Position numbers and translations under genes: made by a program
The notes under the pieces: model-generated
Seen by the model: only the letters and a program-made list of their open reading frames with translations
Databases searched by the model: none
Told to the model about the DNA's origin: nothing
Shown: positions 18,459 through 26,619 of the stretch, one piece after another
Layout: each line of letters starts with the position of its first letter
Numbering within the stretch: the first letter of the stretch is position 1
Source of the DNA: an uncultured Clostridia bacterium
GTDB lineage: Bacteria > Bacillota > Clostridia > TANB77 > CAG-508
Direction of reading: 5' to 3'
DNA length: 64,000 bases
Assembly: GCA_934119935.1 (NCBI GenBank)
Contig: CAKOSX010000006.1
Location: 1 to 64,000, forward strand

Positions 18459-18491
18459 TTCGCCCAATAAGGACGCCCCTTTTTGGTCGAA
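18459..18491. repeat. 33-bp palindromic repeat, copy 2
   Basis: Reverse-complement match to 10635-10667 with two mismatches over 33 bases. It lies between the TetR promoter and the exporter promoter. Confidence 0.8.
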
Positions 18492-18622
18492 AAATTATTG
18501 TATGGTCGAAAAATGCTGAAATTCAGGAGAAACAAAGCTAAACAATATGAATAATAAAATAGAACATTATAACATAATAATTTAAATAATTAAATAAAAT
18601 TGTGAAAGTTTTGTGAACTATA

Positions 18623-18672
18623 TTGACTAATGGTCAGAAAAGTCATAGAATATAAAAAGTGACTGATAGTCA
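18623..18672 (+). promoter_or_regulatory. Exporter promoter with operators O2 and O3
   Basis: TTGACT (18623-18628) and TAGAAT (18646-18651) are 17 bases apart. Operator O2, TGACTAATGGTCA (18624-18636), overlaps the -35 box. Operator O3, the perfect palindrome TGACTGATAGTCA (18660-18672), lies near the expected transcription start. The centres are 36 bases apart. Confidence 0.75.
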
Positions 18673-18731
18673 GAAATAACCAAACAAGGTTGAAACTGGC
18701 AAATATAAAGTACCAAACGTTCGGAACGTAG

Positions 18732-18786
18732 AAATGTACATTTTTTTCTCCGTCCCCGAAATGTACCGAAATGTACCGAAATGTAC
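18732..18786. repeat. 35-bp CTCCGTCCCC element, copy 1, with tandem CGAAATGTAC
   Basis: The element (18732-18766) has GTACATTT and AAATGTAC arms around a T-run and CTCCGTCCCC. CGAAATGTAC occurs three times in tandem (18757-18786). A second copy of the element is at 40309-40343. Each lies just upstream of a ribosome site, AGAAAGGAATGT. Confidence 0.85.
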
Positions 18787-18814
18787 AAAACGAAAAAGAA
18801 AGGAATGTGAAATT

Positions 18815-20893
18815 ATGAATAAGTTTGGAAAGTTTGTCTGCAAGTACAGAGTTGCAATTATTATTGTAGCGCTTTTGCTATTAATTCCATCTGCTATTGG
18901 AATGGTAGCTACAAGAATTAATTACGATATTTTAACTTACTTGCCAGATGATGTAGCAACAATTCAAGGACAAAATATTTTGTCTGAACAGTTCAACATG
19001 GGTTCGTTTGCAGTTTTGATTGTAGATGATGACATGAGAGCTAAAGATATTTTAAGTATGGAGGATAAGATTAAGGATATTGAATGTGTAGACAAGGTTG
19101 TTGGTGTTTACGATGTTCTTGGAACTCAGGTTCCACTTGATTCTCTTCCAGATGATGTTAAAGAGAAGATTAGTGCAGAGGGCAAGACGCCAATCCTTGT
19201 TACTTTTAAAACAGGTATTGCAGCTGATGATACTCTTAAGGCTATTGATGACATCAGAGATATTGCAAAGGAAAAGTGTGCAGTTGCTGGTTTATCTGCA
19301 ACAGAGGATGACATGAAGGATATTTTGAATTCTGAAATGGCAATTTATGTTGTGGTTGCAGCTGTTCTTTGTATGATAGTTTTAAGTATAGCACTTGATT
19401 CTTATATAGTTCCTCTATTTTTATTGGGAAGTATAGGAATTGCAATTTTATATAATATGGGAACAAACATCATATTTGGAGAGATTTCTTATATTACAAA
19501 AGCTATTGCAAGTGTACTTCAATTAGGTGTTACAATGGATTTCTCAATCTTCTTGTATCACAGCTATATTAAAGAAAAACAAACCTCTAAAGATATATAT
19601 GAGGCTATGGAAAAAGCAATTACGAGTACAATTTCATCTGTTGTAGGAAGTTCTATAACAACAATCGCAGGTTTCTTGGCATTATGTACAATGCAACTTG
19701 CAATTGGTAGAGATATAGGTTTGGTAATGGCAAAGGGTGTTTTAATTGGATTAATTTGTGTTGTAACAGTTTTACCTGCAACAATACTTGTATTCGACAA
19801 GCTAATAGAAAAAACATCACATAAGGTTATATTACCAGAGTTTACTCATCTGATAGATTTTGTTGTAAAACATTACAAAGCTGCAATTATAGTATTCTTA
19901 ATACTATTAGTTCCAGCAATTTATGGAAACAGCCATGTAAATGTATATTACAATATTAATAGTTCATTACCAGAAAGTTTGGCTAGTGTGCCAGCTAATA
20001 AAGCGTTGGCAGATGACTTCAACATGGTTTCTACACAGATTGCATTGGTAAATAAAGATATGCCAGATTCAAAAGTTAAGGCAATGTTAGATGAGATAGA
20101 TAGCCTAGACGGTGTAGAATGGTCAATTGCAAAAGCAAAGATTACAAACGGATTAGTTCCAGATGAGATGATTGATGACGACATAAAGAGCATTTTCGAG
20201 AGTGACAAGTATCAAATGATTGTTATTAATTCAAGCTATGAGACTGCAACAAATGAAGAGAATGAATTAGTAAACAAGATAAATAATGTAATAAAGAAAT
20301 ATGACGAAGACGGAATTCTTGCAGGAGAAGCTCCTCTTATGAAAGACTTAGTAGAGATTGCAGACCAAGACTTCAACAGTGTAAATATAAGTTCAATAGC
20401 GGTAATATTTATCTTAATGATATTTGTATTCAAATCGGGTTCGATACCATTCATATTAATAGCCGTAATAGAGTTTGCAATATTTGTTAATATGTCTTGC
20501 ACATGTTACGCAAATGTAACGATCCCATTCGTAGCTTCTATAGTAATTGGAACAATTCAGTTAGGAGCAACAGTCGATTATGCAATATTAATGACTAACA
20601 AATACTTAGATGCAAGATGTGACGGAAAGAATAAACAAGAATCTGCAAAATATGCACTTGAAAATTCAGCAAAATCAATAATAGTAAGTGCATTATGCTT
20701 CTTTGCAGCAACATGTGGAGTTTCAATAATATCAAAGATAGATATGATAGGTTCAATTTGTACATTAATCTCAAGAGGTGCTCTAATAAGCATGGTTGTA
20801 GTAATTACAATGTTACCAGCATTCTTAATGGTATTTGATAAGATTATTTGCAAGACTACTAAGAGAACTAGACATGCAGATATAAAATATTAG
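18815..20893 (+). CDS. MMPL/RND-type exporter
   Basis: Membrane protein of the MMPL (HAE3-like RND) family, 692 residues. A first membrane segment at about residues 14-32 is followed by an extracytoplasmic domain (RINYDILTYLPDDV), then a block of five segments near residues 175-335. The pattern repeats in the second half, the internal duplication typical of RND proteins. I start at ATG 18815 after GAAAGGAATG. An upstream in-frame ATG at 18734 lies inside a dispersed repeat element and would add 27 unlikely residues. The next gene starts 16 bases downstream. Substrate is unknown; the family exports lipids or hydrophobic compounds. Confidence 0.88.
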   Translation: MNKFGKFVCKYRVAIIIVALLLLIPSAIGMVATRINYDILTYLPDDVATIQGQNILSEQFNMGSFAVLIVDDDMRAKDILSMEDKIKDIECVDKVVGVYDVLGTQVPLDSLPDDVKEKISAEGKTPILVTFKTGIAADDTLKAIDDIRDIAKEKCAVAGLSATEDDMKDILNSEMAIYVVVAAVLCMIVLSIALDSYIVPLFLLGSIGIAILYNMGTNIIFGEISYITKAIASVLQLGVTMDFSIFLYHSYIKEKQTSKDIYEAMEKAITSTISSVVGSSITTIAGFLALCTMQLAIGRDIGLVMAKGVLIGLICVVTVLPATILVFDKLIEKTSHKVILPEFTHLIDFVVKHYKAAIIVFLILLVPAIYGNSHVNVYYNINSSLPESLASVPANKALADDFNMVSTQIALVNKDMPDSKVKAMLDEIDSLDGVEWSIAKAKITNGLVPDEMIDDDIKSIFESDKYQMIVINSSYETATNEENELVNKINNVIKKYDEDGILAGEAPLMKDLVEIADQDFNSVNISSIAVIFILMIFVFKSGSIPFILIAVIEFAIFVNMSCTCYANVTIPFVASIVIGTIQLGATVDYAILMTNKYLDARCDGKNKQESAKYALENSAKSIIVSALCFFAATCGVSIISKIDMIGSICTLISRGALISMVVVITMLPAFLMVFDKIICKTTKRTRHADIKY

Positions 20894-20909
20894 AAAAGAG
20901 GGAAAGATT

Positions 20910-22997
20910 ATGAATAATAAAAAAATAATGTCAAAGGTTATTGCTTCATCTTTGGTGCTAGCATTAGGAACAATTAATGCGGTTCCAGTTTTCGCATATA
21001 GCAAAGATGAGACTGTTTATACTAAAGCAAATGCAAATGGTAGTTCATACCAAACAATAGTAAGTGAGCATTTAAAGAATTCTGACAATGCAGAATTGTT
21101 AAAAGATATGTCTACATTGTTAAACATAAAGAATACTAATGGAGATGAAGAAGCTTCTCAAAATGGAACTTCGCTTGAATGGAAGACATCTGGAAATGAT
21201 ATTTATTATCAAGGAAATACTGACAGAGAATTACCATTAGATTGTTCAATTAAATACGAATTAAACGGAGAAGAGATTGCTCCAAATGATTTAATTGGCA
21301 AGAGCGGAAATGTAAAAATAACAATAGAATATACAAATAAAGAAGAAAGATTTGTTAATATAAATGGTAAGAGTGAGAAAATGTATGTACCATTTGTTGT
21401 AATGGCTGGAACTATGCTAGATAATACAAAAATGAAGAACATAGAAGTTACAAATGGTAAAGTTTTAGACAACGGTCAAAAGACAGTAGTTGTTGGTCTT
21501 GCTTGCCCAGGACTAATAGAAAGCTTAGGATTAGAAGATGAAGATTTACCAGATTTAAATAAAGTTGAAATAAGCTTTGAAGCAACAGACTTTGAAATGG
21601 GAAATATAATGTCATATGCAACACCAAAAATATTTGATGATACTGATGTCTCTGCAATGGATAAATTAGACGAAGTTTATAGCCAAATAAATGACTTAAA
21701 ATCAGCTTCAACACAATTAGTTGAAGGAGCAAAGACTTTACAAGACGGAACAGAAGAATATGTTTCAAAGAGTACAGAATTTGCTGATGGATTAGAAACA
21801 TTCAATCAAGGAATGAACACAGCTACAAACAGCTACAATAAAATAGACGAAGGAATTGATTCTGTAAATTCAAACATAAGCACACTAAAGAGCGGTGCAA
21901 ATAAATTAAATCAAGGTGCAAGTGATTTAAGTGATGGATTAAATTCATTACAAACAGGAGTAGCTGCCGGAAAAGAACAAGCTGTTTCTTCATTAGAGGA
22001 AAGTAGCAAAACATTATCTGCTGGAATCGACAAAATAATAGCAGGAAAAGACCAAGAAGTAGAAACAATAAAAGAACAAGTAATAGAAAATGCAAACAGC
22101 AAATTAGCAGAAGGATTAAAAACAGGAGTAAGCTCAGCAGTATCTTCTGCAATAGATAGCACAATGGAAAAGAAAATGGCAAGTGTACAAAAAGAAATTC
22201 TTGCAGATGAAACATTAACAAAAGAGGAAAAACTTGCAATTCAAAAAGCACTTTCAAGTATATCAATATCAGATGCAGAAAAACAAGCTATGTCAAAACA
22301 AATTGGAACAGCAATAGACAGTGCAGTTGCTCAAACAACAAAGGCACAAGAAGCGGGATTAGATGCAATAAATGATAATGAAAAAGGCGTAAAAGCTGGA
22401 TTAAATACATTAAAGACACAAGCTACATCAAGCATAAAGAGTGGAATAAGCGAAATTTCATTAGGATTTGATACTATAACAGACGGAACAACAGAATTAA
22501 TAGCAGGATCAAACGAATTAAAGAATGGTACATCAACATTAAGCCAAGGAACAAGTAAATTACAAACAGGAGTTAGCACACTTGCAAGCGGTTCAAAAGA
22601 ATTAAAAACAGGATTAAGCACATTAAGCACATCGAGTGATAAATTAAACAGTGCTAACAAGCAATTATTAGAAGGTGCAAGTACAATATCTGACGGTGCT
22701 AAAACACTAGCAGAAGGAATATCTGAATTTGATGAAGAAGGAATAAACAAAATAGTCTCAATGGTAAACGGAGACGTAAAAGACTTACAAACAAGAGTAG
22801 AAAAACTACAAGACTTAGCAAACGAATACAATAGCTTTGCAGGAAAAGACGAAGAAGCGGAAGGAGCAACAAAATTCATATTTGTAGTAGATAGCTTGAA
22901 AAAAGACAGCAAAAAAGAAGAAAGCAACATGCCAGTAGAGAACAGTGAAAACGTTGCAAATAACGAAGAAAATAAAGAAACAAATTCAGGGAAATAA
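20910..22997 (+). CDS. Secreted heptad-repeat protein (YhgE/Pip-like repeats)
   Basis: Begins with a clear signal peptide (KKIMSKVIASSLVLALG to VFAYS, about residues 4-30). A globular domain with LEWKTSGNDIYYQG follows. Then come long stretches of repeats of the type L-x-x-G-x-x-x-L or LxxGxxxLxxG (for example LSDGLNSL, LKTGLSTL, LSQGTSKL), like those in YhgE/Pip-type proteins. Unlike YhgE, I see no C-terminal membrane domain, and the protein ends in a polar tail. It is co-transcribed with the MMPL exporter (16-base gap) and so probably forms an extracytoplasmic part of that system, bridging or gating it. This role is an inference. Confidence 0.75.
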   Translation: MNNKKIMSKVIASSLVLALGTINAVPVFAYSKDETVYTKANANGSSYQTIVSEHLKNSDNAELLKDMSTLLNIKNTNGDEEASQNGTSLEWKTSGNDIYYQGNTDRELPLDCSIKYELNGEEIAPNDLIGKSGNVKITIEYTNKEERFVNINGKSEKMYVPFVVMAGTMLDNTKMKNIEVTNGKVLDNGQKTVVVGLACPGLIESLGLEDEDLPDLNKVEISFEATDFEMGNIMSYATPKIFDDTDVSAMDKLDEVYSQINDLKSASTQLVEGAKTLQDGTEEYVSKSTEFADGLETFNQGMNTATNSYNKIDEGIDSVNSNISTLKSGANKLNQGASDLSDGLNSLQTGVAAGKEQAVSSLEESSKTLSAGIDKIIAGKDQEVETIKEQVIENANSKLAEGLKTGVSSAVSSAIDSTMEKKMASVQKEILADETLTKEEKLAIQKALSSISISDAEKQAMSKQIGTAIDSAVAQTTKAQEAGLDAINDNEKGVKAGLNTLKTQATSSIKSGISEISLGFDTITDGTTELIAGSNELKNGTSTLSQGTSKLQTGVSTLASGSKELKTGLSTLSTSSDKLNSANKQLLEGASTISDGAKTLAEGISEFDEEGINKIVSMVNGDVKDLQTRVEKLQDLANEYNSFAGKDEEAEGATKFIFVVDSLKKDSKKEESNMPVENSENVANNEENKETNSGK

Positions 22998-23103
22998 ATT
23001 GTGAATTAATTTTACAAAATATCATAGAATATAAATGAATATTTATTAATACTATTGACTTAGCAATAGGCTGATGGAAAAATAAATATGTAAATATAAT
23101 GTC

Positions 23104-23187
23104 AGCCCCTTAGTAGGCGATTGGGCAAATATGCTATGAAACGATATACAAAAGCCCCTTAGCAGGCTAGTATAAATATGCTATGGA
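23104..23187. repeat. Two imperfect direct repeats, period 49
   Basis: AGCCCCTTAGTAGGC at 23104 and AGCCCCTTAGCAGGC at 23153 each lead, after a short spacer, to AAATATGCTATG. They lie downstream of the heptad-repeat gene. Function unknown. Confidence 0.65.
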
Positions 23188-23199
23188 AAATAATAAATG

Positions 23200-23238
23200 G
23201 AGAAACTTAAAAGGAGTTTCTCTATTTTATTATTTTTT
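23200..23238 (+). terminator. Intrinsic terminator before mazEF
   Basis: GAGAAACT (23200-23207) pairs with AGTTTCTC (23215-23222), followed by a T-rich run. It most likely ends the exporter operon. Confidence 0.75.
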
Positions 23239-23272
23239 AGGAATGAATATTTAAAAAATATTTATAATACTA

Positions 23273-23312
23273 TTGACAAAAAACACAAAAACAGTATATA
23301 CTTAGTATATAC
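23273..23312 (+). promoter_or_regulatory. mazEF promoter with palindromic operator
   Basis: TTGACA (23273-23278) and TATACT (23297-23302) are 18 bases apart. The -10 region is embedded in two copies of the self-complementary GTATATAC (23294-23301 and 23305-23312) separated by TTA. This is a likely autoregulatory site for the AbrB-fold antitoxin. Confidence 0.7.
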
Positions 23313-23333
23313 GATAAAAGGAGGCTGATTTGT

Positions 23334-23579
23334 ATGACTACCACAATACAAAAATGGGGTAATAGTCAAGGCATTAGGATACCAAGAATATTACTAGAAG
23401 AAGTTAAATGGAGTGAAAATGAACCAATAGAAATAAAAGTAGAAGATAATAAGATTGTTATAGAAAAAGCCCAAAAAACCGAAAGAAAAAATATAAAAGA
23501 ATTATTTAAAGATTATAAGGGCGAATATGAACCATCTGAAATTGATTGGGGAGAGCCAGAAGGGAAGGAAGTATGGTAA
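23334..23579 (+). CDS. mazE: MazE-type antitoxin, AbrB/SpoVT fold
   Basis: 81-residue antitoxin. The N-terminal swapped-hairpin DNA-binding domain shows TTIQKWGNSQGIRIP, typical of MazE/PemI. The acidic C-terminal tail (KGEYEPSEIDWGEPEG) is the expected toxin-binding segment. AAAGGAGG precedes the ATG. The stop codon overlaps the toxin start (ATGGTAA), so antitoxin and toxin translation are coupled. It probably represses its own promoter through the GTATATAC palindrome upstream. Confidence 0.92.
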   Translation: MTTTIQKWGNSQGIRIPRILLEEVKWSENEPIEIKVEDNKIVIEKAQKTERKNIKELFKDYKGEYEPSEIDWGEPEGKEVW

Positions 23580-23908
23580 AACAAGGAGATATAATAAAGG
23601 TAAACTTTAATCCTAAATCTGGTCATGAACAAGCAGGGTATAGACCAGCAGTTGTAATTAGCAATAACATATTTAATCAAAAAACAGGACTAACAGTGGT
23701 GTGTCCTATAACAAATACGGACAACCATTTTCCATTACATATCCCACTTGATTCTAGAACAAAAACCACTGGAGTAATTTTGTGCGAGCATGTAAGAACA
23801 TTAGACTTAAAAAGTAGGGGATATCAACTAATTGAAAAAATACCAAATGACCTGCTAAAAAAGACCATATATATAATATTTGCAGAAATAGAACAAGACG
23901 AAAATTAG
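23573..23908 (+). CDS. mazF: MazF/PemK-type endoribonuclease toxin
   Basis: Sequence-specific mRNA interferase of the MazF/PemK fold, 111 residues. It opens with KQGDIIKVNFNPKSGHEQAG and continues with YRPAVVISN and CPITNT, the conserved strands and the arginine of this family. I start at ATG 23573, overlapping the mazE stop with GAAGGAAG as ribosome site; the longer frame from 23546 has none. A terminator follows directly. All expected elements of a working toxin are visible. Confidence 0.93.
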   Translation: MVKQGDIIKVNFNPKSGHEQAGYRPAVVISNNIFNQKTGLTVVCPITNTDNHFPLHIPLDSRTKTTGVILCEHVRTLDLKSRGYQLIEKIPNDLLKKTIYIIFAEIEQDEN

Positions 23909-23937
23909 AAGCCTAAAATTAAGGCTTCATTTTTTTG
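23907..23937 (+). terminator. mazEF terminator
   Basis: GAAGCCT and AAGGCTTC form a compact stem followed by ATTTTTTT. Confidence 0.85.
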
Positions 23938-24002
23938 TAAAACAATTTACATTTCCTCTTTTATATGATAATATTTGCATTATTAAAAATTTTGGAGGAA
24001 CC

Positions 24003-24656
24003 ATGATTAAACGAATTATTTTTGACATAGATAATACATTAATAGATTGGAAAGCTGAATACTGGGATTGCTTGAAAAATGTTTTTGATGAGCTTAATTT
24101 ACCATATTCAAGTGAGATTAAAGCAAAAATTCAGCATGCTGTAGACAACTATGAAGACGGTACAAATTTTACATATACAAAAGAATCTATGATGAATGCT
24201 ATAGAAGAAGAATTAGGATATAAATTGCCAGAAAGTTTTTTTGATATATGGATACGATATCTGGGTATGTGTGTACCAGAAAAAGCTGATGATGAAGTTG
24301 TATACACATTGCAATATTTGAAACAAAAATATGATTTAGTAGTTCTTTCAAATTGGTTTAAAAAATCGCAAGATGAAAGATTAAAAAGGCTAGGGTTAGA
24401 TAAGTATTTTTCAGGAACATATATGACAGAAAATATACCGATGAAGCCTAACAAAGAAGCATTTGAAACTGCTAAAGGACCATATGAATTTTCTGAATGC
24501 GTAATGGTAGGAGATAGCCTAAAAACAGACGTATCTGGAGCTGTAAATGCTAATATGAATGTAATATTCTATGACAGGAATAATATAAAAATAAATCAAA
24601 ATGAGTATATAATGGCGACAATTCATAAATTTACAGAGCTAACAGACATATTATAA
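24003..24656 (+). CDS. HAD superfamily hydrolase (subfamily IA)
   Basis: Haloacid-dehalogenase-type phosphatase. Motif I is FDIDNTLID (residues 7-15), motif II is VVLSNWFKKS, a conserved Lys occurs in MKPNKEAF, and motif IV is MVGDSLKTDVSGA. A helical cap domain lies between motifs I and II. Length 217 residues fits YjjG-like nucleotidases and similar housekeeping phosphatases, but the substrate cannot be read from sequence. A strong ribosome site TTGGAGGAACC precedes the ATG. It is transcribed alone. Confidence 0.88.
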   Translation: MIKRIIFDIDNTLIDWKAEYWDCLKNVFDELNLPYSSEIKAKIQHAVDNYEDGTNFTYTKESMMNAIEEELGYKLPESFFDIWIRYLGMCVPEKADDEVVYTLQYLKQKYDLVVLSNWFKKSQDERLKRLGLDKYFSGTYMTENIPMKPNKEAFETAKGPYEFSECVMVGDSLKTDVSGAVNANMNVIFYDRNNIKINQNEYIMATIHKFTELTDIL

Positions 24657-24743
24657 AATTACAATTGTGTTAAGTAAAAGATTAAATGCAATTCTGTAGA
24701 GTATATGCAACTTGTACGAGAAAAAGAAAATTACAATTGTGTT
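24655..24743. repeat. Two 17-bp direct repeats containing ACAATTGT
   Basis: AAAATTACAATTGTGTT occurs at 24655-24671 and again at 24727-24743, 72 bases apart, upstream of the membrane-anchored protein gene. Each holds the palindrome ACAATTGT, so they could be operators. Confidence 0.6.
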
Positions 24744-24822
24744 TCATATTAGAAAAATTATTGAAGTTGGCTAACAAATATGTTACCATGTGTATATTAA
24801 TCTAAAAAAGGAGAAACCGAAG

Positions 24823-25323
24823 TTGAAAAGTAATGAAAAGAGAGGAATTTTAATTTTAATATTGGTTGCCATCATAATAATTGGCATAATGTTTGCAGTA
24901 ACGAGAGGCTCAAAGAATAACTCAAAAGATACAAACCAAAATATAAATAATGAAGAGAATATAGAATTATCACAGGTCGACCCAAGTCGTGGTGAATTTA
25001 CAAAAACAGAAAGCGATGGAACCGTTGTAAATACAAGTGAAAAGCTTAAAGAGGATAAAGTTGAAGCCGGATTTGAAATATCAAACATAAACTATACAGA
25101 AAAAGATGGTCACACAGTATTAGAAGCTGATGTAACAAATATGACAGGCTCAAGCCAATCAGCATTCATGGCAGATATTGTGCTATTAGATAAAGAAGGG
25201 AAAGAGCAAGGTAGAATTCCAGTAGCTATACCAGACACACAAATAGGTGAGACCATCGGTGTACAGGCAGGAATAAATGATCAATATGCAAATGCCTACA
25301 ACTTTAAATTAGAGAAAAAATAA
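24823..25323 (+). CDS. Membrane-anchored protein of unknown function
   Basis: About 166 residues from a TTG start at 24823. AAAAAGGAG lies eight bases before this TTG, while an upstream in-frame GTG at 24790 has no ribosome site. A single hydrophobic segment (ILILILVAIIIIGIMFAV, about residues 9-26) follows a positively charged N-terminus, so the rest should be outside. An Asn-rich linker leads to a small beta-rich domain (FEISNINYTEKDGHTVLEAD onward) resembling FxLYD-like or intracellular-proteinase-inhibitor-like extracytoplasmic folds. That likeness is only an impression. It lies between a HAD phosphatase and ftsZ. No function can be assigned. Confidence 0.7.
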   Translation: MKSNEKRGILILILVAIIIIGIMFAVTRGSKNNSKDTNQNINNEENIELSQVDPSRGEFTKTESDGTVVNTSEKLKEDKVEAGFEISNINYTEKDGHTVLEADVTNMTGSSQSAFMADIVLLDKEGKEQGRIPVAIPDTQIGETIGVQAGINDQYANAYNFKLEKK

Positions 25324-25445
25324 GATTTACTGTTGCCAATTGGTAAAAAAAGTAGTAATATATAGAAGAAAAAAATTAGACAAACTATTATGGGTTATAG
25401 GACATTCCCAGAAACCTAAATTTATTATAAACAAGGATGTAAAAA

Positions 25446-26435
25446 ATGAGATACACAGAACAAGATAATGAAGACGATTTAGTAAGAATTAAAGTAATTG
25501 GTGTTGGTGGTGCTGGAAACAATGCTGTAAATAGAATGATTGATGAAGGAATACGTAATGTTCAATTTATAGCAATAAATACAGAAGAGCAGGCTCTAGC
25601 TCAAACAAAGGCAACTACTGTAATGCATATTGGAAAAGATACAACAAAAGGCCTTGGAGCAGGAGCAAACCCAATATTAGGCGAAATGGCTGCAAGAGAA
25701 GATGAAGAAAACATAAAAAAAGCTTTAGCAAATACAGATATGGTATTTGTAACATGCGGAATGGGTGGTGGAACAGGAACTGGTGCTGCTCCAGTAGTAT
25801 GTGAAATTGCAAAATCTATGGGAATATTAACTGTAGGAATTGTAACAAAGCCATTCTTATTTGAAGGAAGAAAAAGAAAAGCAAATGCAGACGATGGTAT
25901 CGTTAGAATGAAGAAAAATGTTGATGCCTTAATTGTTGTTGAAAACAACAACTTATTAAAAGCACTTCCAAAGGGAACAACAATGCTTCAAGCATTCCAA
26001 GAGGCTGATAGTGTTTTAAGAAAAGGTGTTCAAGGTATTACAGATTTAATAACAATACCTGGATTTATCAACATAGACTTTGCAGATATAAAAACAATAA
26101 TGAGAGACAGCGGAATTGCACATATGGGAGTTGGCGTTGCAGAAGGTGACCAAAGAGCTTTGGATGCTGCAATGGCTGCTATGGATAGCCCACTTCTAGA
26201 AACATCTGTAAAAGGTGCAAAAGGATTAATAGTAAATGTTACAGGTGGTATGGACTTAGGATTAAGCGAAGTAAGTACTGCTGTTGGTTACATAAAAGAA
26301 TTCTTAGACCCAGAAGCAAACATCATCTTCGGTACAATAGTAGACGAAAGAATACACGATGCAATAATGGTAACAGTAATAGCAACTGGAATAGAAGAAA
26401 ATGCAGAAGCAAAAGTAATAAAATATAATATATAG
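25446..26435 (+). CDS. ftsZ: FtsZ-type tubulin homologue without C-terminal tail
   Basis: GTP-binding cell-division protein. The tubulin signature [10 protein letters not shown] begins at residue 107, [13 protein letters not shown] is at the N-terminus, and the synergy loop [11 protein letters not shown] is present. The protein ends 15-20 residues after VTVIATG. The variable linker and the conserved C-terminal peptide that binds FtsA, SepF or ZipA in ordinary FtsZ are therefore absent. At 329 residues it is about 50 shorter than usual. It stands alone, away from ftsA or dcw genes, and may be a second FtsZ or a lineage with different membrane tethering. AAGGATG serves as ribosome site. Confidence 0.92.
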   Translation: MRYTEQDNEDDLVRIKVIGVGGAGNNAVNRMIDEGIRNVQFIAINTEEQALAQTKATTVMHIGKDTTKGLGAGANPILGEMAAREDEENIKKALANTDMVFVTCGMGGGTGTGAAPVVCEIAKSMGILTVGIVTKPFLFEGRKRKANADDGIVRMKKNVDALIVVENNNLLKALPKGTTMLQAFQEADSVLRKGVQGITDLITIPGFINIDFADIKTIMRDSGIAHMGVGVAEGDQRALDAAMAAMDSPLLETSVKGAKGLIVNVTGGMDLGLSEVSTAVGYIKEFLDPEANIIFGTIVDERIHDAIMVTVIATGIEENAEAKVIKYNI

Positions 26436-26541
26436 AAATGTAATGAAAATGAAACAAAATCCGCAACCTGCTGAGAGAGTATATCCCTATACATCAAGCC
26501 TTTGAAAAAGACTTGTAAAAAGGAAATAGATAATGTAATAT

Positions 26542-26592
26542 AAGTGTGACAATAGTGTAGAAAAACGAATAACACTAAATCACACTTTTTTA
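26542..26592 (+). terminator. Terminator after ftsZ
   Basis: Nested arms AAGTGTGA/TCACACTT and AGTGT/ACACT, then TTTTTTATTTTT. Confidence 0.8.
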
Positions 26593-26619
26593 TTTTTGAT
26601 GAGAGGGGAAAGCTTAAGA

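Noticed and set aside
18734..18814. N-terminal extension of the MMPL exporter from ATG 18734
   Set aside because: The added 27 residues are encoded by the dispersed CTCCGTCCCC element and tandem ATGTAC units; the ribosome site fits ATG 18815.
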